DNA of 64,000 bases from UBA1479 sp040218445 (lineage in GTDB: Bacteria; Pseudomonadota; Alphaproteobacteria; Rhodospirillales; Casp-alpha2), in assembly GCA_040218445.1 (NCBI GenBank), contig JAVJRK010000015.1, forward strand, positions 170,405 to 234,404. The letters are read 5' to 3'. The notes under the pieces were generated by a model. It worked only from the letters and a program-made list of their open reading frames with translations. It was not told where the DNA came from and searched no databases. This document shows, piece after piece, positions 26,809-33,575 of this stretch. The first letter of the stretch is position 1, and the number at the start of each line of letters is the position of its first letter. The position numbers and the translations under genes are program-made.

Positions 26809-26895
26809 GCGGGCGTGGTGAAATTGGTAAACACAAGGGACTTAAAATCCCTCGGCCGTAAGGCCTTGTCGGTTCAAGTCCGACCGCCCGCACCA
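26809..26895 (+). tRNA. tRNA-Leu (anticodon UAA), CCA encoded
   Basis: The 87-base class II tRNA folds fully: acceptor GCGGGCG with CGCCCGC, D-arm with AATTGGTAA, anticodon stem AGGGA/TCCCT around CTTAAAA (anticodon TAA), a long variable arm GGCCGTAAGGCC-like, T-arm GTCGG-TTCAAGT-CCGAC, discriminator A and encoded CCA. It is intact and is also the left end of a small island: bases 26840-26896 recur at 28285-28341. Confidence 0.95.
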
Positions 26896-26896
26896 T
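26840..26896 (+). repeat. Left attachment-like direct repeat inside tRNA-Leu
   Basis: This 57-base segment runs from the anticodon loop to one base past CCA. It recurs at 28285-28341 with a single difference (C at 26889, T at 28334). Identity starts exactly in the anticodon loop, a usual crossover place for tyrosine integrases in tRNA genes. Confidence 0.85.
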
Positions 26897-26921
26897 CCAC
26901 CTGAATTGTTGGTACACACAC

Positions 26922-26958
26922 GCGCGCCAAGGGGTTGGCCTGGTCGGCCTTGGCGCGC
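26922..26958 (+). terminator. Hairpin after tRNA-Leu (copy 1 of a constant-loop family)
   Basis: Arms GCGCGCCAAGG (26922-26932) and CCTTGGCGCGC (26948-26958) pair perfectly around the 15-base loop GGTTGGCCTGGTCGG, followed by CCCGTTTCT. It probably ends the tRNA transcript. Nearly the same loop recurs at 28361-28375 and 28406-28420 with different stems. The rest of the gap up to the DUF2971 gene holds the tRNA fragment at 27101-27152 and nothing else I can name. Confidence 0.7.
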
Positions 26959-27100
26959 CCGTTTCTATCCTGTGCCAAGCCCGGTCAACGGGAAGGTGTG
27001 AAGACTAGACGGGCAGCACCTAACGCGCGTACGCTATGGTGAAGGGATCGTCCAGGCCACAAACACCCAAAGGGTGGCGGTGAAAACCGTAGTTGGTATG

Positions 27101-27152
27101 AAAATCTCTCGGGTTTTTACCCGTGCGGGTTCAAGTCCCGCCGTCCGCACCA
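27101..27152 (+). pseudogene. 3' fragment of a second, different tRNA-Leu gene
   Basis: From AAAATCTCTCGGG onward the sequence fits the anticodon-loop-to-CCA part of a tRNA-Leu: a variable arm CGGG-TTTTTA-CCCG, a T-arm GCGGG-TTCAAGT-CCCGC and an acceptor strand CGTCCGC followed by ACCA. The 5' half is missing: no sequence upstream pairs as an acceptor or D-arm. It differs from the intact tRNA at 26809, so it derives from another leucine tRNA gene and looks like an attachment-site scar carried in by the island. Confidence 0.7.
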
Positions 27153-27191
27153 TTGCCTTCATGTGAAAATACCAACTGGTAGGACAGAATT

Positions 27192-28163
27192 TTGGAAACG
27201 AAATTCATCACCGATAAGGATAAGGCCGAGTACTCGCATTTCGGCCAGCATCACTTTGATAAACTGGTCGCTAACAAGTTAGTTGATCGAAAGTGGGAGC
27301 CGCGTGAATTGGTTCCTCTGTACCACTACACCACAGGTGAAAACTTAATCAAAATAATACGAAGCGGTGAGTTATGGACAACACAAATAGGGTGCCTGAA
27401 TGACTCGAAAGAATTACTTCACGCGATAGAAATTTTCCGCAAGTCAATTGAAGAAAGACTGAGTAAAAATTTAAGCGTTGAGTTCGAGGCTCTGCTTTTG
27501 AAGATGATCGAAATTTTGGACGGAGCCAACTCAGATGCAACAGGAGTTTTTGTCGCCTGTTTTTCGGAAGAACATGATGACTTGAGTCAATGGCGTGCAT
27601 ATGGCGGAGTAAGCGGAGGCTACTCTCTGAAATTCGACACTAAATTGCTGTTGCAGCAACTAGCGAATCAGAATGCCTACCTAGCCCCTGTAACCTATGA
27701 CTCCGATACTAAGAAGTATCTGATGGCCTCTATTTTGGAGTGGTCAGAAAATTATTTGATGCATGGCATTCAAAACAAACGCGCTCCGACGACAGAGGAG
27801 TGGATAGACGAGTTTGCAAATTATTGGCTGCTCCAACTTTCGCATTTGGCTCCGCTTCTAAAACACCAGGCATTTGAAAAAGAGGCAGAGTGGAGGTTGA
27901 TATACTATTTGAAGGATGAAGATTTTAAGAGGCTACAGTTTGTCGAAAAAACTTCGATGATGCGAAGGCATCTCCCCATTCAACCCGGTAACGCTGATCC
28001 AAATGGTTATACTCCGTTGCCAATTTCCGGAATCACCGTTGGACCAAAGTCACATCAGCGTTTGACTAGGCTGGCCGTTGGGGATTTGCTCCATGCAACT
28101 GGATATTCCAGTGAGCAAGTGCCGGTTGAATTGTCAGATATTCCTTACCGGACAATGAATTGA
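27192..28163 (+). CDS. DUF2971 family protein in tRNA-bounded island
   Basis: The 323-residue protein starts at TTG (27192) with AGGA eight bases upstream. It carries the DUF2971 pattern: LVPLYHYTTGENLIKIIRSG, LWTTQIGCLNDSKEL, VFVACFSEEHDDLSQWRAYG, GGYSLKFDTKLL and a basic C-terminal part (EKEAEWRLIYYL). The biochemical function of the family is unknown; members are frequent in mobile islands. Base composition is strikingly low (21 of 60 G+C at 27421-27480) compared with all neighbours, supporting recent transfer. It is the only gene between the two tRNA repeats. Confidence 0.85.
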   Translation: METKFITDKDKAEYSHFGQHHFDKLVANKLVDRKWEPRELVPLYHYTTGENLIKIIRSGELWTTQIGCLNDSKELLHAIEIFRKSIEERLSKNLSVEFEALLLKMIEILDGANSDATGVFVACFSEEHDDLSQWRAYGGVSGGYSLKFDTKLLLQQLANQNAYLAPVTYDSDTKKYLMASILEWSENYLMHGIQNKRAPTTEEWIDEFANYWLLQLSHLAPLLKHQAFEKEAEWRLIYYLKDEDFKRLQFVEKTSMMRRHLPIQPGNADPNGYTPLPISGITVGPKSHQRLTRLAVGDLLHATGYSSEQVPVELSDIPYRTMN

Positions 28164-28284
28164 ACCCACGGTAGACTTGGCCTGCTTGTTTTGACTCCGC
28201 GTTAGGAGCGAGCGTACACGGTTAAATCTCACTACAATCCGTTTACACTCCCTCTAACTTGTTGAAATTATTGGCCTCAGTACA

Positions 28285-28341
28285 ACTTAAAATCCCTCGG
28301 CCGTAAGGCCTTGTCGGTTCAAGTCCGACCGCCTGCACCAT
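28285..28341 (+). repeat. Right attachment-like direct repeat (tRNA-Leu 3' half copy)
   Basis: This is a copy of 26840-26896 with one change in 57 bases. It lacks the 5' half of the tRNA and so is not a functional gene. With the intact tRNA it brackets 1.4 kb of foreign-looking DNA. Confidence 0.85.
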
Positions 28342-28350
28342 TACACCACA

Positions 28351-28432
28351 GGCGACTTGGGGTTGGCCGGGTCGGCCAAGTCGCCGTCGTGAGGTCGCGC
28401 CAAGGGGCTGGCCTGGTCGGTCTTGACGCGCC
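28351..28432. repeat. Two further constant-loop hairpins (copies 2 and 3)
   Basis: Copy 2: arms GGCGACTTGG (28351-28360) and CCAAGTCGCC (28376-28385) with loop GGTTGGCCGGGTCGG. Copy 3: arms about 28396-28405 and 28421-28430 (one mismatch, one G-U) with loop GGCTGGCCTGGTCGG. The 15-base loops differ from copy 1 by one base each, whereas the stem of copy 2 is quite different in sequence but still fully paired. Confidence 0.7.
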
Positions 28433-28575
28433 TTGGGCCTCGTTTGAAATAGACCCCTGGCGCCCCCCACCCCCAACACGAAGTCGTCACCCCGCTGCCA
28501 CATGGTTGCCGCGTTCGTCCCCAGAATGCCGGTCATCGGATGCACGCCGCATCCCAAGCGGAACAGGGGGCTTTC

Positions 28576-29115
28576 ATGGCGGAAAATCTAAGTGCCGGGT
28601 TTCACGAACAGCTGGGCAGCGACGCCCTGCTGTCGATCCTGGCCGAGGCACAACAGAGCGTGCGCAGTTACGACACCAAGGCCCAGATTGTCGCGGTCGG
28701 CTATATCCTGGCGCTGCAGGTCGTGTTGCGCGCGGGGGCGCAGGTGCCGGTGCCCATGGAACACGCGGCGCTGTATGTCTTCGCCGGCTGGGCGATCCTG
28801 GTCCTGCCGGTCATCATGTTCGCCCTGGTGCTGTACCCGTCCCATGCCAACAAGGTGTCGCGGAAGCGCGATTTCGGCCAATGTTCGGGCGTGATGTATT
28901 TCGACAAGAAACGCTTTCCCGACGTCGAAAGTTACGTCCGGGCCGTGGCCGGCGTCGATTGGGTGCGCGACACGGCCTGCGAGATCATCAAGGTGTCCGA
29001 CATCCGCGACAAGAAACGCACGCGCTTCCTGCGCGCCCTTTATGGGACCGGCGGGGCCTTCATCATGCTGTTCCTGGCGCAGATGATGCGCGCGGCGGGC
29101 ATCCTGGCCGCTTGA
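28576..29115 (+). CDS. Three-helix membrane protein resembling PycTM (Pycsar effector) proteins
   Basis: The 179-residue protein has an amphipathic N-terminal helix leading into SYDTKAQIVAVGYILALQVV (DTKA at 33-36), a second membrane helix (about 66-88), a soluble part (90-150, including VMYFDKKRFPDVESYV) and a final membrane helix (about 155-176). The D-x-KA entry to the first helix and this topology are those of PycTM effectors, which depolarise the membrane in Pycsar phage defence. No nucleotide cyclase is encoded nearby, so the role is inference. Base composition is like the host. I chose ATG 28576. Confidence 0.6.
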   Translation: MAENLSAGFHEQLGSDALLSILAEAQQSVRSYDTKAQIVAVGYILALQVVLRAGAQVPVPMEHAALYVFAGWAILVLPVIMFALVLYPSHANKVSRKRDFGQCSGVMYFDKKRFPDVESYVRAVAGVDWVRDTACEIIKVSDIRDKKRTRFLRALYGTGGAFIMLFLAQMMRAAGILAA

Positions 29116-29122
29116 AGGAATT

Positions 29123-29440
29123 TTAAGCGGCGGACAGCTTCAAGCCGACGATGCCGAGTGCGATCAGCCCGATGCAGGCAAGGCGCATTAGGGTCGCCGG
29201 CTCGTTGAACAGATAGATGCCCAGTGCGGCGGCCCCCAGGGTGCCGATCCCGGTCCAGACCGCATAGGCCGTGCCCAGGGGCAGCCCGCGCAGGGCAAGC
29301 CCCAAAAGGCCCAGGCTGACGGCCATGGCGGCGACCGTCGCGATGCTGATCAGGGGGCGGGTGAAGCCGTCGGAATATTTCAGGCCGACGACCCAGGCGA
29401 TTTCAAAAAGACCCGCGAGCAGAAGATAAAACCAAAACAT
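29123..29440 (-). CDS. sugE: Guanidinium exporter of the SMR family (SugE/Gdx)
   Basis: The 105-residue, four-helix protein matches SugE/Gdx along its length: AGLFEIAWVVGLKYSDGFTR with the essential Glu13, LRGLPLGTAYAVWTGIGTLG and a final LIALGIVGLKLS. Gdx proteins work as dual-topology dimers that exchange guanidinium for protons. ATG at 29440 is preferred. The leader upstream holds a guanidine-II riboswitch, which confirms the Gdx rather than the multidrug type. Confidence 0.93.
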   Translation of the reverse strand: MFWFYLLLAGLFEIAWVVGLKYSDGFTRPLISIATVAAMAVSLGLLGLALRGLPLGTAYAVWTGIGTLGAAALGIYLFNEPATLMRLACIGLIALGIVGLKLSAA

Positions 29441-29449
29441 GACAAAACA

Positions 29450-29536
29450 CCTCAACCGGTGGTTACGGATTGAGGCCGTCCTCGATGACATTCCTGATGG
29501 GAAATTCCATATGGGAAACCGGGGGTCGTCCCTCGG
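29450..29536 (-). promoter_or_regulatory. Guanidine-II (mini-ykkC) riboswitch with sequestered ribosome site
   Basis: On the minus strand two hairpins each close an ACGR tetraloop: GGG-ACGA-CCC (29519-29536, extended by CCG/CGG) and GAGG-ACGG-CCTC (29472-29483), about 35 bases apart. This is the guanidine-II pattern. The sugE ribosome site TTGAGG (29450-29455) can pair with CCTCAA, whose CCTC is the 3' arm of the second hairpin. Guanidine holding that hairpin closed would free the ribosome site, so translation is switched on. Confidence 0.85.
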
Positions 29537-29568
29537 CCCCTATAACATGGTCCGGCCCCTGGCCGCCG

Positions 29569-29961
29569 TCAATCGTCTGAACTGCAGCGCGGGAATGCTT
29601 TGGTCAGCCCGTCCAGATAGGCTTCCAGGTTTTTGCGGAACCCGTCATGCATGGTCACCAATTGTGTGCGGGAATCATTTTCCTTTTGCCGCTTGTCGAT
29701 CATTTCGTCCGTCGCCAATTGGGCGATCAGCTTCAACGTGGTCGATTTGGATGCGGAAACGGATACGCAGATATCGGACACATTTAGGTCCTGCCCGGCA
29801 TATTGGGATTCAGCGATCAGGAACAAGACGTCCCAGGTCAGGTTTTGCGTGCCGGCGTTTCGGTACAACGCATTTTGCGTCGCGCGGGACTTTTGGACCC
29901 AACGGACCTTGTTCAAGTACTTCGTATTCACCGTTCTCGTTTGAGGACGAGCGTTCACCAT
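29569..29961 (-). CDS. Winged-helix (MarR-like) regulator
   Basis: The 130-residue protein has a central winged helix: TWDVLFLIAESQYAGQ, VSDICVSVSASKSTTLKLIA (helix-turn-helix) and TDEMIDKRQKENDSRTQLVTM (wing), as in MarR proteins. GGGGAGGGG precedes the ATG by about six bases. A perfect 7-4-7 inverted repeat lies 48 bases upstream. It is followed by the sugE leader, but that gene seems controlled by its riboswitch. The ligand is unknown. Confidence 0.78.
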   Translation of the reverse strand: MVNARPQTRTVNTKYLNKVRWVQKSRATQNALYRNAGTQNLTWDVLFLIAESQYAGQDLNVSDICVSVSASKSTTLKLIAQLATDEMIDKRQKENDSRTQLVTMHDGFRKNLEAYLDGLTKAFPRCSSDD

Positions 29962-30314
29962 ATTTACCCCTCCCCCGAAGGATTTTCTTTGTAGTGCACT
30001 GGATTCCTTACGGAACCTCTTCCGTATATTCGGTTACAGAATGAAACGTGAGTAAAAAAAGGTCTAGAAATTAATGAGGGTTCCCGTTTCGCGATAGTAG
30101 AAGGCGGCCCGGTCCGCGTGAAAATTTTATTAGAAAGGCGTCCTTTTGCGTGGGGCCCGGCGGTCTTTCATAGTCTTGCGCGGAGCGGGGAGAATGGGCA
30201 TTCTACCTTCCAATCAATATTGGTCGGGTATACCCGGCCTTGCTCAAAAGGGGTGTGCTAGGGAAGCAAGGAGGTGTCCGTTTGGATATCTCCCTTTTGG
30301 CACAGGGATCCAAC
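29962..30314. promoter_or_regulatory. Divergent intergenic region with three palindromes
   Basis: This 353-base gap lies between the MarR-like gene and the cyclic-nucleotide-domain gene. It contains TACGGAA-CCTC-TTCCGTA (30009-30026), close to the MarR-like start and a likely auto-operator; CCAAT-CAAT-ATTGG (30210-30223); and CGGGTA-TACCCG (30225-30236), about 80-105 bases before the plus-strand start. Most of 30030-30200 shows nothing I can name. Confidence 0.5.
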
Positions 30315-32279
30315 ATGGAAACAAATCTTGCCGGCAAAACCTACGAGGTTCAGACCGAAACCGACGGTAAATGGACCTTGCAGGCGTCACACAACGTGAA
30401 GTCGCAGGCCATCCAACAGGCACAGGCCTTGTTGGATTCGCACAAGTATACCGGCGTGAAGGTCATCGCCGAAAGCGACCGCAAGGGCTCGGAAGTCATC
30501 TTCAACGAACAGGCCGAGGTGACCGACAAGGGCCTGACCATCGTTCCCATCGACACGTCCCCCGTGTGTAACGAATTGGCGGATTTCTATCAGCTTGAAG
30601 CGCGCCTGACGGCGGGCCGCCTGCTGCGTCAGTATCTGGACGATATCGGCATGACGGCCATGGAACTGGCCTTTGATTTCGGCCGTCTTAAGATGTTGGA
30701 GCGGGACGACAAGCTGTACATCGGCGCCTTGTCCCGTCTGGCCAGCTTACAGACCGACAAGGAAGCCGGCGAAAAGCCCGCCGACCGCCAAGGGGCGCTG
30801 GAACGCCTGTACAACCAGTTGATGGCCCGGGCCCAGAAGATGATGTCGCGTGAGGATTTGTCCGAAGCAATCAATACAGGCGGCCTGCAGGCCCTGATCG
30901 ACAAGGTCAACGCGGAATCTCCGACGGATGAGCGCCATGCCCTGATCCTGGCCGGGATGGCGGCCCATATGGGCGAGCAAGGGGATTGGAGCGGCAAGAT
31001 CGAGACCCTGATCAAGCTGCTGGATGGAACGCCCAGCGTCGTTGCCCTGGCCTATGTGGACGAGGCCCTGGCTGAAATCCTGGATGGTGCTGCGGCCGTG
31101 ACCGAATTGCTGGGCGGTGTGCCTGATGCGGCGACGGCCCATCGCATGCTGGTTCAACTGTGCCAGGGACGCCTGCCCGAGGTGAAAAACCCGCTCAGCT
31201 GTATCAATGAGCTGAACGCGGCGATGGGCGCCCATGTGTTGGAGAACGCGCGCAAGGCACTGCTTTCCCGGGTTGTCCGGGGGATCGGCGGGGTCAAGCC
31301 GATGACCCGCGAAGGCCGCGACGGCGACCGCACGGCCCTGGTCACTCTGATCCGCAACCTGGAAGACCATGCCGGGCTGATGGGCGGTGCCCAGATGGCC
31401 GAGGCCATCACCCTGCGGGCCAAGATGGCCCTGGGTGGGGCCGACGGTGATCTGAGCGCCGAGCAAGCCGTGGGCAGTATTCTGGGATATCTGCCGTCCT
31501 TGCCGTCCCGCGCCGGGTTCGTGTTGGACCTGCTGGCGACGGACACGGGCGTCAAACAACAGCAGGCCGTGCTCCGCAACCTGGCGCAGGCCATGCGCGG
31601 TCTGACGGGCGTGGATGCCCTGACCGGCGGTGGTGACGATCTAAACATGGCCAAGCGTGTGGCTGACGCGCTGACGGAGAAGATCGCGGTTTCGCGCCTG
31701 CCGGATGATTTGAAGAAAACGGCTTCCGCGACCCTGGCCAAGGCGCTGTCGAACGGTGCGGCCAATGGCGCCGCCCCCGCGCCATCGAACGGCCCCCAGG
31801 AAAAACGATGGGACGATGGCGGGGCCAACCCGACCGCCCAACAAGCCAAGGAACCGGCACCCCAACCGGCCCAACAACCGGCAGCGCAACCCAGTACAGC
31901 CAAACCCGCGAATGGGAGCAATGGGAACGGGCCCGAGCACCGCAAGCTGGTGAAAGGCCAGATTTTGTTCGAAGAAGGGGACGCCGGGACCGAAGCCTTC
32001 CTGATTTCTTCGGGCACGATCGAGATCTATCGCCGCGGCGCGATCGAACAGGTCCTGGCGACCTTGGGGCCGGGCGAATTGCTGGGCGAAATGTCGCTGA
32101 TCGACGATCAGCCCCGGGCAGCGTCCGCCCGCGCGTCCGAGAACGCGGATTTGATCGTTCTGTCCAAGGAATCCTTGAAGGTCCGTCTTCAGCGTCTGGA
32201 ACAGACCGACAAGGTTCTGCATCGTCTCATGGGCGTACTGGCCAACCGCCTGCGCGGGATGGCCCGTTCCGCCGAATAG
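30315..32279 (+). CDS. Large cytoplasmic protein with C-terminal cyclic-nucleotide-binding domain
   Basis: The 654-residue protein has a small N-terminal domain (1-80), a long Ala/Leu-rich helical body (80-480), a Pro/Gln/Ala-rich linker (about 490-540) and a C-terminal CRP-type cyclic-nucleotide-binding domain: GQILFEEGDAGTEAFLISSG, then LGPGELLGEMSLIDDQPRAA (phosphate-binding cassette with GE and R) and ESLKVRLQRL. No DNA-binding or enzymatic domain is seen, so it may be a cyclic-nucleotide-responsive scaffold. I chose ATG 30315; an earlier frame opening at 30240 has no better site. Confidence 0.82.
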   Translation: METNLAGKTYEVQTETDGKWTLQASHNVKSQAIQQAQALLDSHKYTGVKVIAESDRKGSEVIFNEQAEVTDKGLTIVPIDTSPVCNELADFYQLEARLTAGRLLRQYLDDIGMTAMELAFDFGRLKMLERDDKLYIGALSRLASLQTDKEAGEKPADRQGALERLYNQLMARAQKMMSREDLSEAINTGGLQALIDKVNAESPTDERHALILAGMAAHMGEQGDWSGKIETLIKLLDGTPSVVALAYVDEALAEILDGAAAVTELLGGVPDAATAHRMLVQLCQGRLPEVKNPLSCINELNAAMGAHVLENARKALLSRVVRGIGGVKPMTREGRDGDRTALVTLIRNLEDHAGLMGGAQMAEAITLRAKMALGGADGDLSAEQAVGSILGYLPSLPSRAGFVLDLLATDTGVKQQQAVLRNLAQAMRGLTGVDALTGGGDDLNMAKRVADALTEKIAVSRLPDDLKKTASATLAKALSNGAANGAAPAPSNGPQEKRWDDGGANPTAQQAKEPAPQPAQQPAAQPSTAKPANGSNGNGPEHRKLVKGQILFEEGDAGTEAFLISSGTIEIYRRGAIEQVLATLGPGELLGEMSLIDDQPRAASARASENADLIVLSKESLKVRLQRLEQTDKVLHRLMGVLANRLRGMARSAE

Positions 32280-32282
32280 AGC

Positions 32283-33575
32283 CTATCCCCAGGGAAAGAC
32301 GGATCTGGGCGGCAGTTGGGCGGAGCCGATGGCATCGGCGATGCGCAGACCTTCGTTCCATTTGACCATGCGTTCGGACCGGGTGAAGGAACCGACCTTC
32401 AACTGCTTGGCCCCCCAACCGGTCGCCAAATGGACGATGGTTACGTCTTCGGTCTCGCCGGACCGGGCCGAGACGATGGCCCCCATGCCGGCGGCCTTGG
32501 CCGCGTCATAGGCGGCTTTGGTTTCGCTGACCGTGCCCGCCTGGTTCGGTTTGATCAACGCGCAGTTCAATGCGCCGTCCCGTGATGCGGCGCGCACCCG
32601 GTCCGCATTGGTGACCAGGAAGTCGTCGCCGACGATCTGCAGATGACCGGGGGCGGCCTTGGCGAAGGCGATGAAGCCTTCCGCGTCGTCTTCGGACATG
32701 GGGTCTTCGACCGATACGATGGGATAGCGCGCAACCCAGCCGAGCAGCATCTCGGCCAGTTCTTCGCCCGACATGTCGCGGTCTTCGCGGGCCAGGCGGT
32801 ATTGTCCGGCCTTGCCGAATTCGGAGGCCGCAATATCCAGCGATATGGAAACCTGTTCGCCCGGGATCAGGCCCGCCTTTTCGATGGCCTGGACCAGGGT
32901 TTCGGCCGCGTCCTCGTTGGCGTCGAACGCGGGCCAGAATCCGCCTTCGTCGGCGACGCCCTGCAGCAGGCCGCGTTCAGCCATGATCTTGCCGGCGGCA
33001 AGATAGACCTCGGCGGTCCAGGCCAGGGCCTGTTCATAGTCGTCGGCACCGGTCGCGATGACCATGAAGTCCTGCACGTCGATGCGCCGGCCGGCATGGG
33101 CCCCGCCGCCGAAAATCTGAATTTCCGGCAGGGGCAGCACGGGCGTGCCGGTATTGCCGCCCTGATCCCACAAATACTGCCACAGGGCTTTGTTTTCCTG
33201 ATTGGCGCAGGCATGCAGCACCGCCATGGACACGGCGATGGTCGCGTTGCCGCCCAGGTTGGCCTTGTTGGGCGAGCCGTCCAGATCGATCAATGCCCGG
33301 TCGATGGCGGCCTGATCGGCTGCATCCATGCCGACCAGGGTTTCGGCCATGGTGCCGTTCAGACCCTTGAGCGCATCCGTCACGTCCCATCCGCCGAAAC
33401 GCGGGCCGCTGTCGCGCAGGTCGATGGCCTCATTGCTGCCGCGCGAAGCACCGGCCGGGGCGATGGCCCGGCCCATGGCACCGCCCGACAGGGTTACGTC
33501 CGCTTCGACCGTGGGGCGCCCCCGGGAATCCCAAACCCGGCGGCCCTTGATGGCGGTGATGGTCGTGGCGGTCAT
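32283..33575 (-). CDS. Non-canonical enolase-family protein
   Basis: The 430-residue protein is clearly enolase-like: DSRGRPTVEADVTLSGG, VADEGGFWPAF (Glu210), LDIAASEFG (Asp247), SVEDPMSEDD (Glu290), VGDDFLVTN (Asp317), LIKPNQAGTVSET (Lys342) and QLKVGSFTRS (Lys393), so the metal ligands and both lysines are kept. But the catalytic Glu of QEFM is Asp169 (VQDFM), the substrate His of SHRSGETED is Ala370 (SARSGETED), and GASTG reads GASRG. Canonical 2-phosphoglycerate dehydration is therefore doubtful; a related phospho-acid is likely. Its ATG overlaps the stop of the kinase gene. Confidence 0.85.
   Translation of the reverse strand: MTATTITAIKGRRVWDSRGRPTVEADVTLSGGAMGRAIAPAGASRGSNEAIDLRDSGPRFGGWDVTDALKGLNGTMAETLVGMDAADQAAIDRALIDLDGSPNKANLGGNATIAVSMAVLHACANQENKALWQYLWDQGGNTGTPVLPLPEIQIFGGGAHAGRRIDVQDFMVIATGADDYEQALAWTAEVYLAAGKIMAERGLLQGVADEGGFWPAFDANEDAAETLVQAIEKAGLIPGEQVSISLDIAASEFGKAGQYRLAREDRDMSGEELAEMLLGWVARYPIVSVEDPMSEDDAEGFIAFAKAAPGHLQIVGDDFLVTNADRVRAASRDGALNCALIKPNQAGTVSETKAAYDAAKAAGMGAIVSARSGETEDVTIVHLATGWGAKQLKVGSFTRSERMVKWNEGLRIADAIGSAQLPPRSVFPWG

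Noticed and set aside
27002..27152. Second complete tRNA
   Set aside because: Only the part from the anticodon loop to CCA is present; no acceptor or D-arm partner upstream.
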